Of a DNA stretch of 64,000 nt, positions 11,827 to 22,799 are shown one piece after another; position 1 is the first letter of the stretch; the number at the start of each line of letters is the position of its first letter. A model generated the notes under the pieces. It was not told the origin of the DNA. It saw only the letters and a list, made by a program, of their open reading frames with translations, and searched no databases. This stretch comes from Polytrichum commune (taxonomy: Eukaryota > Streptophyta > Polytrichopsida > Polytrichales > Polytrichaceae). The stretch is from assembly GCA_950295325.1 (NCBI GenBank), contig OX485803.1:13146001-13210000 (forward strand), read 5' to 3'. Both the position numbers and the translations under genes were made by a program.

Positions 11827-11949
11827 TTCTTAATTTTCGCTACGAGTATCTAATATCTTTCTTCAGCTGCAATAACGATTTGCACCTTATTATCACCTGG
11901 CTTCAATTACGGTTGCAATAGGAACAACGCTCTTGGGTTCATGTCTTCG

Positions 11950-14400
11950 TCTTTCCAGTGGTTCTAACATTAACCTTCAAAAACCTTCCATTAAACATCA
12001 CGACAAAGACACAAACTTCTGGATGTGTAAGACCAACTAATTGGCACGTTGAGAGGGGGTCAATCAAGAGGAGGAAGGTCTTCCTGCTTTAACTCATTTT
12101 TTCCAACATTAACCTTCACAGAGTTTTTTTAACCATCACGACAACACAAATCTGAATGTGCAAGACTATGGCATGTTGGGAAACTTGGGTTAGTAGTCGG
12201 CAAGGATTTTCTACTTTGAGTCATGAATTCCAGCAGCAACCTCCGAATTGCGGGGCTAAGCCTACCTGTATGTGCGCTTCTCATACAACACCAGATGGAG
12301 TTTCAGAAGTAGAGCAGAGTCGTTTCAAGGCCACTCTTTTGAAGTGGTCCCTGAAAACATCTGCGATCAGCTTTGACGCTCTTCCTTAACCAGTTTCTCC
12401 TGCAAAGTGCGTACTCGTGAGCAATGAGACTAATACAGCACACGATAACCACCATGACCATCACTGTGACAATACATAGTAACATTCATATGATCAGCTT
12501 GACACGTCGGAAAGCCGGGAAATATCGGCAGGAGGATGAATCATTCTGCTTTCACGCATTTCCGCCACCTCCGAATTGCGGGGCTAAGCCTATCTGTATG
12601 ACATGTGTATCTCATAAAAACACCAGACGGGGTTCGAGAAATAGAGCAGAGTCGAAGGCCCAACTCTGCCAAGCTCGAAGGGGTCACCGAAAACACTCTG
12701 TCTGACCCTGGACGCTCTTTTTTAAACATCTAATGCGGGAGGGGGGAATGTCGCTGGAACATCTGGTCGATAGAATCACCTGGGGGCAACGTCACCAGGC
12801 ACGTTGTATATGCTTATGTCGTTGTGGATGACAACGGGCTGGATGTCGACTGACCTGATGCCTTTCATCTATCCTTGAACACAGATTCATGGACAGATGT
12901 GTCTTCTCTGAATATCTACGTACCCTGCGTACGCTTTTGTTTTTCGATACCACGTTTACCATAGATTAAACTCAGTTGCGGTAGTGTATCTTGCGTTTTT
13001 TTTTAACCTGCGCTTCCAAACTGAACCCTCTGTTCTTACAGACTAAATAGTTTTTTTTTACTCATATGTACAGTTTCTCCTGCAAAATGTGTACATGTGA
13101 GCAATGACAGTAATACACCATCACCACAATACACCACGACCACGACCATTCATATGACCAGCTTCACACGACGTCAGGAGAAGCCGGGACACGTCGGCAG
13201 AAGGATGAATCATACTGCCTTAACGCATTCCAGCCACCTCCGAATTGCGGGGTTAAGCTTACCAGTAAGTGTGTTTCTCATAAAACACCGGACGGGGAGC
13301 AAGAAGTAGGGGAGAGTCGAAGGCCCAACTCTGCCAAGCTCGCCCTCTTTCGAACCGGTCACCGAAACCGCTCTCTGCGACCTTGACGCACTTCCTTAAA
13401 CAGACGTTTCTCCTGCATTTGTAAGCAATGGGACTATCACACCATCACGACAATACACCATGACCATGACCATGACCATATTACAAACATGCATAAGAAG
13501 TCCAGCTTGAAAGCAAGGTAATTTCGGTAGAAGGATACATCATTTTTCTGTAACACATTCTAGCCTCCTGCCGATTGCGGCCGGAGTTCCACATCATGGT
13601 TTGCTTACCTGTGTGCATGATTCTAATAAAACCGCGCCCAGTCCGAGAAGTACCCCTACCCCCGACCCGAACCTCTGCGAAGCTCGTAACCCTCCCTCGA
13701 CAAGTGAACGTCACACACTTGGGGAAGCTTTGGAGCTCACCTTCTTCAACAGATTTTCTCCTCCTTCGCCAAGCTCTATGACCAGCAGTCGCTTTGGACG
13801 TCCTTTACTGCTTCAAGGCGCCGGCCGAGGGATTTGCCCAGCGCCAGCCAGCCGCACAGACACAGCCCCAGCTATTCTTGATGCTCTTCCTTAAAAGTTT
13901 TCTTCTGCAAAATGCGTACTGGTGAGGGATGAAATTAATAAACCACCACGACTATACATGCACCAAGACCATGACCATAACACAAACATTCATAAGAGGT
14001 CCAGCTTGACACGTCAGAAACCAGGGAAACTTCGATAGAAGAATGAATCATTGTGCAATCACACATTCCAGCCACCTCCGCATTGCTTCCGGGCCTGCAA
14101 CATTGTTTGCTCTACCTGTGTGTTGGTTTCTCATAACACCGCGCTCAGTCCGAGAAGTACCCCTACCCCCGACTCGAACCTCTGCGAAGCTCCTAACTCT
14201 CCCTCGAAAGTGAACGTCACACACTTGGGGAGGCTTTGAAGCTTTTCCTTCTTCAACAAATTTTCTCCTCCTTCGCCAAGCCTTATGATCAGCAGCCGCT
14301 TCGGAGCTCCTTTGTAACTGCTTCGGGACGCCGGCTGTCGAGGTGGGTGACGGCCGAGGGATTACCCCAGCTCCAGCCAGCCGCACAGATCGACACAGCC
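11950..14400. repeat. Array of about six diverged tandem units upstream of the AP2 gene
   Basis: The anchor CCTCCGAATTGCGGGG recurs at about 12,240, 12,570 and 13,236, and in altered form at 13,565 and 14,073. A second anchor (ctcctgcaaaRtGCGTACt, gtgagcaatgag) recurs at about 12,398, 13,075, 13,408 and 13,905. ATTAACCTTCA..CATCACGAC copies at about 11,970 and 12,107 extend the array toward the gene. Units are about 330-560 bp, with an insertion at 12,730-13,060. The last two share a conserved segment ctctgcgaagctc..gtgaacgtcacacacttgggg. The function may be promoter or leader, but no coding role is evident. Confidence 0.65.
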
Positions 14401-14690
14401 CCAACTACTCACCAGCATGAAGGACAGAAGCGGATCGGCTACTGGCCGGCGCACAGCTTGCTCATTGCCATGGTGCAGTGCTGCGAGGGAGGAATAACAA
14501 AGGATCGAGCTCGACCGAGCGAGAGAAAACTGCAGACACGGAAATGGGTGGCTCTTGGCCACGGCGATGGGCTCAAAGGGTGGGCGCCACGGGTGCCCTG
14601 CCCGTGCTGGGGTAACCCGGGGAGCGGGGCTGGGTCCCCCGATGGGACTGCTACCGGCTTGACCCTTCGCCGCTCCTTCTAAGGGAGAAT
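14400..14690. other. GC-rich block at the distal end of the AP2 upstream array
   Basis: Base composition changes sharply to GC-rich (cccgtgctggggtaacccgg and similar) within otherwise AT-rich DNA, then returns to AT-rich at about 14,690. It could be the promoter or first non-coding exon of the AP2 gene, about 2.6-2.9 kb upstream of its start codon. I see no TATA box or splice site that proves it. Confidence 0.35.
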
Positions 14691-15791
14691 CATGGCTCTT
14701 GAATGCTTAACTATTCCCAAATAGCTCACTTCTCTTATTTGGAAATTAAACATGTGATTAGTATGAGATGAATGACAAATCCAACACAATTTCCTAGAAA
14801 TTTTCCTTAATATAAATTTCGGAGCTCGTATGAATAATATTTTATTCATGATTATCAAACTGAAGATTTTTTGATAATTTTTTGAACTGATCACATGGGT
14901 CCCTTCGATTATGTTGGCTACTTGAACCTAAAATAGTTAACAAAACTTGAGCATGTAGTTCAATGATCAATCTCTAAGTTCACATGTATTTTTTAGTATT
15001 TGTTCTTAGATTTACACCTATTAATCATGAATTATTCAAGTATAGATGTTCAAATAATATAAGAAATGGAATTAGATTCATTTATGCTAATGCATTTGAG
15101 AGTTTATGATATGTCATATTGTTAAGACTTGCAACATGTGTAGAAACTTGAGAATATTGAGAGGAATCCAATGACATCAAAAGTGTCTAGACCATTGAGA
15201 ATTTGGACCTCCATATTGAGAGCTTATAATAAGCATTGTTTTACATGTCATGGGTCACCACAAAGACCCCTTAGTTCTCCATGTGTCGTTGTGCTATGAT
15301 AGAGAGAGAGAGAGAGAGAGATTATTGCCAAAAAGCATCCAAGGCTATCATGACTTGCAAAAGCGACTTGGAAAACTCTTTGAAGTAAACATGGTGAAAC
15401 CACACAACCTCAAGAAGGATATTAAGCATCTTGGTAAACATAATTCACTAAATCCACTTTAGGAGGTCGTTATGACATCTAAGGTCGTAATATCAAGGCG
15501 AGACACTTATTTAGTCGGTCACAAGTACAAGCGTAAATCATCTTGGAGGTTTGGAATTCCATCTCGCAACCGAGCGGACTTCTCATTTGTTGAGTTGAAT
15601 GGGACGGCTCAAGAATTGTTTTTCAGTAGAGTGATGCTCATCTCTCTTTACCTTCGTTTCTTGGGGTGGGCTGCTCGCGACCAACCATGCGAACCCTACG
15701 GTTTTCAATGTCGGCCCCACATGTTTAGAGTTTTAATCATATTAAATAATAATAAAAAGCATTGTAGTGTGGGTGCCAAGTAAGAAGGTAT
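14691..15791. other. Intergenic AT-rich DNA
   Basis: No supported gene. Contains a (GA)n tract at about 15,300-15,320. Confidence 0.4.
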
Positions 15792-15799
15792 TGAGATTA

Positions 15800-16177
15800 G
15801 GCACCATGGGCCTTGGCTTGGTGGTTAGGGCTCATGACCCCCAATGAGGAGGTTGTGGGTTCTATTCCCCATGCCAGCGTGGTGCTCACCACCTTAGTCC
15901 ACTCAACTATGATGGGGGGTCCTTGGACCTTGTTATATGGGTACCTCAAAGCCCTTTGGGGGGATACCATGTCCGGTATCTTCAAGGCACTAGTGGCTAG
16001 CCATGAACTTGTATAGTGTGTCACTATAGTGTCCATCCTCGAAAGGGGAGAGTAGTATTTGTCCCAATGTCCCCTTGTCCAGTGGGCATCAGGTCATTGG
16101 CATTACGAACGGACACTTTATTCACGCCGGCCCCTTGCTTGAAAGGGGTTGGACTATCTATCTATCTATCTATCTAG
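15800..16177 (+). mobile_element. tRNA-type SINE, copy 1
   Basis: A 5' tRNA-like head carries a pol III A-box-like TGGCTTGGTGGTTAGGG and a B-box-like GGGTTCTATTCCCC about 35 bases later. A unique body of about 270 bp follows, ending in a (CTAT)n tail. It is flanked by the direct repeat tgagatta at 15,792-15,799 and 16,178-16,185. It is almost identical to the inverted copy at 29,814-30,191, including the tail type. Target-site duplications, box A/B and a simple-sequence tail together define a SINE mobilised by a LINE. Confidence 0.9.
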
Positions 16178-16185
16178 TGAGATTA

Positions 16186-19100
16186 AAAAACTGTGCCGCA
16201 GGTGAGGCCGGTTTGGCTGGCAGGATCTCATTCTTACCTTGTTGAGATGAATTTTATGCGCCTAACTTTTCATTCTTTGAATGTGATCGTATTAAAGTTG
16301 GGGTACTGCCAGCCGTGTAGTGTGTAATTCTTGAATGGACTCTAGTTTTGATTTGGAGTCTTGGAGACAGCCTCTGGGGCATTAACGCACTTGAGTCCCT
16401 CCAAAGATGGTGGAGTTCCAAGCTGAAAGTTGGCCTCGTTGTTAGTGATTTGGTTAAAGTCCACGTTGACTGGAAGTCTTTGTTGTGTACAGTACGCAAT
16501 AGAATAGAATCGCAAAGCCATGATGAAACTCATTTGTGGTTGATACGGAGTAGCTGAAATTAATTTTTCGTTAACTCGGTCATCATTAGTTTGCTGTGAG
16601 GCACAACCAATCTGAGGCCTGATAAGACAAGGATGTGACTACATGCAACTGCAGGAAACCTAATGTGTCGATACCAAATCACCCTTCCTTAAATACTAGT
16701 CAACACAGGATATGATAGGAGCGTACCATGGTCAATAGATACTTTAAGAAATGTATTCTGGAAAAGAAAAATTCATGGTTAAAAGCTCGAATTCCTACAT
16801 GCCTTGGGAATGTTTCCAGAATGTCAAGAATTCCTCAAAATCAAACAATCCGAAATGGCACTTTTGTCCAGGAATCAGACAGTCTCGTGTTACTTGAATC
16901 ATGAATGCAGGTAGCTAATCTCAACATGTTGTAGCTAACCCTGAAAATTAGAATTTTTGAGATTCTTTGGGACAAAGTAGCCTTCAACTTGTGATCTAAC
17001 TCTTGCAATCAAAACATTTGCTACCTGAAATGTTGAGGAACGAAGAAGTTGTTACTTTTAGTCTCTTGACACTGGTAAATGCCATGCCAAGTGTTGAATA
17101 AATGTTTGGGAAACTGTCATTGAGAGTCATCATGTTTCTATGAAGTGCATGAACTTAGACATCATACACATTTGCCATTTTCATTACCAAAAATGAGAAG
17201 GATATTTACTCTTTTTTTGTTTAGACAACTAAAAAAACAAAACCTCCTAATATCCAATGCCAAAAACTCAAACAAGATCACCGGAACCCCCCCAGAAAAA
17301 GAGGAGGACTCTCTTGGATGCACCCTGTGGAACCAAACAACCCCCAAAAAGGTAACAATCCTAAACAAGATTAACAATGCCTAAGTTAGATGCTTTACTA
17401 TTCCATAACATTTTCCGGGTATTCCTCCTATGGTAAAGAAGCTCATTAACCTCCCACGTCATGGACATTTGCACAAAGCCAGTCTAATTATCTGATTTTT
17501 TTTTTTCTATAGATGAAAACCTCATGCCGGCCTCAACTTTGAAGTTTGATCTACATGATTCCAAACATGATTTTTGACTTTAGACTAACAGTTTTAAGTT
17601 CTGCATTATCTTCTTGTGTACTCAATAGAATGTTAAGTGAAAGATTTTCTGTGATCGGTGCAAGAAGGCAGTAGTGTGTTAATCGGGCATGCAAAAATTA
17701 TGCTCTTGGTGTGAGTGGAGTAAATCATGATGATTTTGGCACACGGCACGGCCTGCAATAAAGAGGCAGATCCTTGGGAGATACTCTCAAAATATTATTG
17801 TAGCCATGTTGGGAGTCACTCTATCCATCACCAATGACCATCCACATGGAATACATATATAGGCTGAGTCTCGACTTGTCTTCCAACAATCTCAAAATAT
17901 TAGTGAGTCTAGCATTGAATGCCAAATTGCAACTTAGGTCATGTCACAAGATGTACCAAAATTACCTCCAGGAGTGAATAATTTTACCCTAGTAAGTAGA
18001 ATGAGATATCCCATCATGACCATTGACTGATCGTAATGTAAAATTTCAGTGAATTCTAACAATGAATTATAACCACGGCCTCACTGACATGTATTTTCTA
18101 GAGAGCCCTCTGCAGCTAGCCCTGCTGGAAATTGTTTCTACATTCCCAGGACATTCCCCCAATAATACTCATTAAATGCTGAAGAAGCTTTTGCTTCATT
18201 AAAGTCCTGGGAATGTCCAAATATATACAGAAGTTTCAATTGTTTATTGAGATTTTTATTCATTTTCATTTTCATTTTAGACAAATTGAAACAGAAAATC
18301 CCCATTCCATTGCTAAAAAAACAAACAAGGCTGCTAGGATCCTGATAATAGAGAGATGGATAAACCTCTAGGGTGCACATGGTGATATCACACATTCATC
18401 TCAAGAAGGGCGAGACAACAAGTTAAAGCAACTCTCTAATATTTAAGAACTAGACCTTGCCAAATCGTTTTGCTAGATCTTTTCATCCCATTTGGAGTTG
18501 TCAAAGGAGAGTCAAGACATCATAGATGCCCATTAAACTAGTCATTTCTTCATCACTTCAAATATGTCTAGTTCATTTTTTCATTTCACAAAGATGAGCA
18601 AGATGCTTGGAAATAGGGCATGGAGAGGAATCCAGTACTACGATTTGGCTTGAATTTTTTTTTTTTCATTTTCAAATGTCACTTTTAAAATTAATTGGAA
18701 AAAAACTCTTTTAAGCAAGGGTCACCATATAGATTGCCTCAATTTTTTATTTTACTTTTAATTCAAAACTATAGTTTAAAAATGCAACAAATTTAATTAA
18801 AAATTAGCTTAAAAATGCTTCTTAAAAATGGTCTAGCAACTCCAAACTAAGTTTTGAAGATGGTGACCCTTGCAAGTGCTATAGATAGTTGCCACAATGA
18901 GCATCATTTCTTCTAAACTAAATGTTTCAATATGTAATTGCTTTGAGGAAAAGCCAAATTCCTCTAAGCTTTGAGAAATTTGCTAAAAGGTATGAATTTT
19001 ATTTCTTTCCCAACATATTATGATGTTAGTCAAGAAGTCTCCATGGCTCATGGTAATCGTGTCTAACCCTTAACTTAATATTGACAAAACCAATGGAATA

Positions 19101-19370
19101 GTACTATACGAGCCATTAGTAACTATAGTACATTCGAGGCTCGTGTAGTACCCGGAATGTATGTAAAGATCAAATATATGATGTGTGGAGACATTTGACG
19201 TCATTGTAGAGATATCAAAATGGACGTGCAAAAACAATTTAATCCGGAATTGGTCAAAACATATGAAATTATTAAATACTAGTTGGGAGCATTTTGCTCA
19301 ATTACACAACTGCGCAGTTGTGTACTTTGGTAGAATTCTCAGTGGCTCTTTTCCATTGCAACATGTCGTG
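16186..19370. other. Intergenic DNA with two fragments of a dispersed repeat
   Basis: No gene is supported. Fragments of the repeat with the core CTCTtGGRTGCAC lie at about 17,205-17,345 and 18,240-18,395, in the same orientation. Confidence 0.4.
17205..17345 (-). repeat. Dispersed repeat end (GTGCACCCAAGAG family)
   Basis: Read on the minus strand: GTTTGGTTCCACAGGGTGCA, then tccaagagagtcc, a T/C-rich block, and a ttttggcattgg block. Related copies occur on this strand near 18,240-18,395, 20,860-21,060, 26,585-26,670, 43,395-43,515, 45,930-46,010, 48,130-48,235 and 60,395-60,490. On the plus strand they occur near 45,745-45,840, 46,115-46,195, 55,340-55,490 and 56,840-56,960. The shared end reads ggcaatgaaatnaa..ttgtttcattggtc. 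The common 3' part and variable 5' extent suggest truncated non-LTR copies. Confidence 0.55.
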
Positions 19371-20830
19371 GTCAATAGCAACAAGATCTCATTGTCCAAT
19401 GTAAAGGTCTTGTAAAGGTCCATGATCTTAGCGTTAGCAAGCCCAAGTTTGTCAATCTCCACCACAACACAAACCAACTGGAACCATATTGGTCTAAAGG
19501 TCCACAGTCATCTTTGAAGCATCATGGGGGATGATTTTGGTGTTGGGTAGCAAATTGAAGTAGTCCAAAAGTATTAGCCTAGGCGAAGGGAAGGGGACCC
19601 AAAACCTTTCATTAAGTTGGGTCAAGATTGATAAATGGGATATGATGGCAACCGACATTTCTTGAAGGGAGCTTATATTGTCCTCTTTGTCTAGGGTGGC
19701 TTAAACCCAAGGCCTTAACCTGGATCCCATGGGAGCTTTGAGATTAAGCCGCCTAAGGCTCGTTTAGTACCCGGATGGTGACCTTCCTAGTATTTGATTT
19801 CTAGTGCACTCTTTCACATATGGTTCACACCTAAGGGGCTTGCCCTTGGAGGAGATAGGTGTCGGCTAGCTTGTCCATGCCCATTCAAGGTGTTTGCCTT
19901 CCAAAGGAGGCAGTAGATGTTGAGGGCCCTCTAATTCTTGTAATGCATGTTTCAAGATTACATATAAACTTAAACCGACTAAAAAATGAAGCAACACCAT
20001 AATTCACGCTGGTGGCAACATTGGAGTTTTCTTTCTTTCTTTCTTTCTTGCCTCTTTATCCTCTAGTACATGTCTACATGTTGGCCACTCCGAAATGACC
20101 TTGAATGCCCATTTATCATTAGCTGAATTTTGACATTTTTTATCTTCACATATGGTGAGTGAATGCCAAATCCAAATGTGTAGATGTTAGATCTTGTAGA
20201 CAGCTCATACCTCAAAATTCTTTAGCCATTTAGGTATTTCCACGTCAATTAGAAGAGGCAATAAGTAATGAGGTGGCCCAAGTGGCAACACATGTATATA
20301 TTCAAGCAAGGGTATGAAGACTTATAATAAGTCCATAATAAAGCAAGAAAGTTTTCTAAAAGCACCAAATGTAAAGATAAGGTATAATAAGGCATTATAA
20401 AGGATGGGAGCAAGCACGGTCAAGTATTATTATGGAAAAAATTCATTGGTATACTAAAATCATAATTCTTTTGATTGAATGCCTTAAAGTAATAGCAAAG
20501 TATTGTATAAATTGGATTTTTTTTCATGGCGCCCTTTATTGTTGTGCTAGGTGCTCAAATATAGAATATCAAGATGAGATCATCAAAACTTATCATTAAA
20601 AATAATGTTCGAAAGGACTATTTTAGAAAGAAAAAAAATCGTCAATAGAAATTTCTTGGCTTTCTAGATCGATGTGTTTTTCATATGACTTTGATTTTTT
20701 CCTTCACAAAATTCAAAGTTAGAATATAGATTTGAATCACTTTTACTTTAACTTATGCAGGGTAATGAAGTTGTGTACTTGATATCATCATACATGATAT
20801 CAAGTACATGATATTAAACATACTATCATC
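19370..20830 (+). repeat. Long diverged repeat, copy 1 (partners at 25,260-26,250 and 36,430-37,050)
   Basis: Matches to 25,260-26,250 include gcatcat..gGTGTTgGGt.gc/gAATTGAAGTAGTCC and agaggcaataagt(a/g)atgaggt. Matches to 36,430-37,050 include gcaagcacggtcaagta, tgtataaattggattttttt and ttttttccttcacaaaattc. Collinear over hundreds of bases. No open frame or LTR ends recognised. A (CTTT)n tract lies at about 20,032. Confidence 0.6.
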
Positions 20831-21583
20831 ATTTTTGTATACAATTTCTTTTTTAGGGAACCTCTATTCTTATTCATCAATGCCATCCACATTTATTTAT
20901 ATTTTGGACAAAAATGAAAGTAAGCTTTAAAGTTTTACCCAACAACATACAAGATTATTGGGATCCAAACCAAGAGAGGGGTATGTTTTGAGGATGCACA
21001 TGTTGGAATTACATAATCCCAAGAAGGGTAAGATCCCTAACCATGAACATCTAAGCCAAAGAAAGTTTGCTCCATTCACAGTTGTTTTGATTGTGTTCTC
21101 CCAATTTATAAATTAAATGCTTATAACTAATATTTAAGTATATTTGGATACATGACTATCCAAAAATAATAAAGGATGTGCACTTGCTGGACAAAAATAT
21201 CAAATGACAATAACAAGAGTAACAACACATCTTTGAATGTTTGTATTCCACGTTTGCCAACCATCATATTTGTGTAGTTTGCAATCTAGTGTATGTTATA
21301 TTGGCAATTGACATTGTCCATAATTCATACATAATCCAAATATACTTAATCCTAGTTTAACACAACATTCACGGCTAAGGGCTAGACGCCCACCTCTTTG
21401 AGATAGACCCTTTATCAATGTTACCAAGGTGAAAACGCCCTCCAGTATATTAATGCATGTAAAGATCTCTTTCAAGATGATTTACTACTAGAAAGCCTCA
21501 AATTATCTTAGAAAAACCCACTTGAAATGAATTAACCACAGACCTATGGGAGTGAACTTTGCACTAGGGCCCTTTCACCTGGG

Positions 21584-22242
21584 CAGGGTTGTCTATCCCG
21601 ACGTCATGCCGTCATGACATGTTGTGTCGTGTCGTGACGGACCCCTCCGTCACGACACAATAGGGTCCACATAGGGTCAACCTAGGGGGAAGCTAGTAGG
21701 GTGGGTAAAATACTTACCTTCTTGCCAAGGTGGCGTCCTATGTGGCAGAAAAGGCTGACATGGACGTGGATATGCCTAGTGCCAGGTAAACCATTTTGCC
21801 ATTCTGTTTATCATTCTGTTAAAATCAAAGTAGTAAAATATGACTAAGGAGGGTGTGGGGCAGACGGGGGACGAGGGTGGGGCGGACGGGGGCGGACGGG
21901 GGGGAGGCAGACGGGGGAGGGGGGTGGGGCGGACGGGGGGGAACGGGGGCGGATGGGGCGGGAACGGGGCGGGAACGGGTGCGGACGGGGGGGAACGGAG
22001 GCGGACGGGCGCTAGTAATTTTTTCCCCACTTTACCTCTACTTTGCTGACATGTCATCACACGTGGACATCTTACATCCTACGTGTCCGAAATGGAGTAA
22101 TGTAATTACACGCAGAATTCGGTAAAATTCAAGTCCGTCAGGATAAAGACAACATCCGGCATAATGTCGTGACGGATACGTGTCATGACGGCACGACATT
22201 ATGCCGAGATTAGCCTCCGTCACGACACAATAGACAACCCTA
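21584..22242. mobile_element. hAT-type MITE with G-rich core
   Basis: Terminal inverted repeats CAGGGTTGTCTAT (left) and TAGGGTTGTCTAT (right, minus strand) are flanked by an exact 8-bp duplication cacctggg at 21,576-21,583 and 22,243-22,250. The YAGGG start and 8-bp TSD are hAT hallmarks. Subterminal inverted repeats of TGTGTCGTGACGG/CCGTCACGACACA occur at both ends. The left one forms a hairpin at about 21,622-21,660. No transposase, so non-autonomous. Confidence 0.9.
21846..22012 (+). repeat. G-rich tract with G-quadruplex potential
   Basis: Runs of 3-7 G separated by 1-5 bases (units such as gcggacggggg, gggaacggggc) over about 165 bases on the plus strand, inside the hAT-type MITE. Confidence 0.85.
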
Positions 22243-22799
22243 CACCTGGGTAATAATGGTGAGGTCCAGTTCAAAGAAGTGCCAAGCGTCTAGCCTTAGT
22301 CAACATTCACATCCTTGGACCATGATATGGAATGCACCGTTTTCTTGCAAACTCTAGATCATTTTTGTGGCAAGCCTGCATTTGTATTATTACATACTAG
22401 GCCCCATGTAATCAATCGACCCTCCACGTTAAGCCCCATATTTGAAAAGATATGCTTAGCACATCCAATCTTTGCAAAGTGGGATTGAGTCCACTTGTAA
22501 AGCCATCTGAGATCAGTTAATTTCAACTGCGAAGGAGCTATCTGCAGGCTCATGAAGGAAAACTATGCACAATGAAGCAGCATTGTAAGGCACATTTTGC
22601 ATCTTACGAGATCACACTTCTTTATTTAAAGGCCTAGATATTTGACTGGTATATTGCAAGGCAGACGTTAAAAGACCCCTTACAAGCTTTTTGTGGCGAG
22701 GGGCATGAGCTCAGGGTGGGCACCCCAGCTATCCCCTCAGTGGATGAGCTTCTTGGAGACTTCATTTGCTCATCTCATAGATCTGCCGCAACTACAACA

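Noticed and set aside
14048-14682. Open frames of 118 and 148 codons in the GC-rich block upstream of AP2
   Set aside because: Long frames are expected in GC-rich DNA. The peptides match nothing known to me, and similarity between array units follows the DNA rather than codons. Kept only as a possible leader region.
15797-16036. Frames with near-identical peptides at 15.8-16.0 and 30.0-30.2 kb
   Set aside because: They are SINE sequence in either direction. SINEs do not encode protein.
21776-22125. Gly/Arg- and Pro-rich frames
   Set aside because: Products of the G-rich tract inside the hAT-type MITE, not genes.
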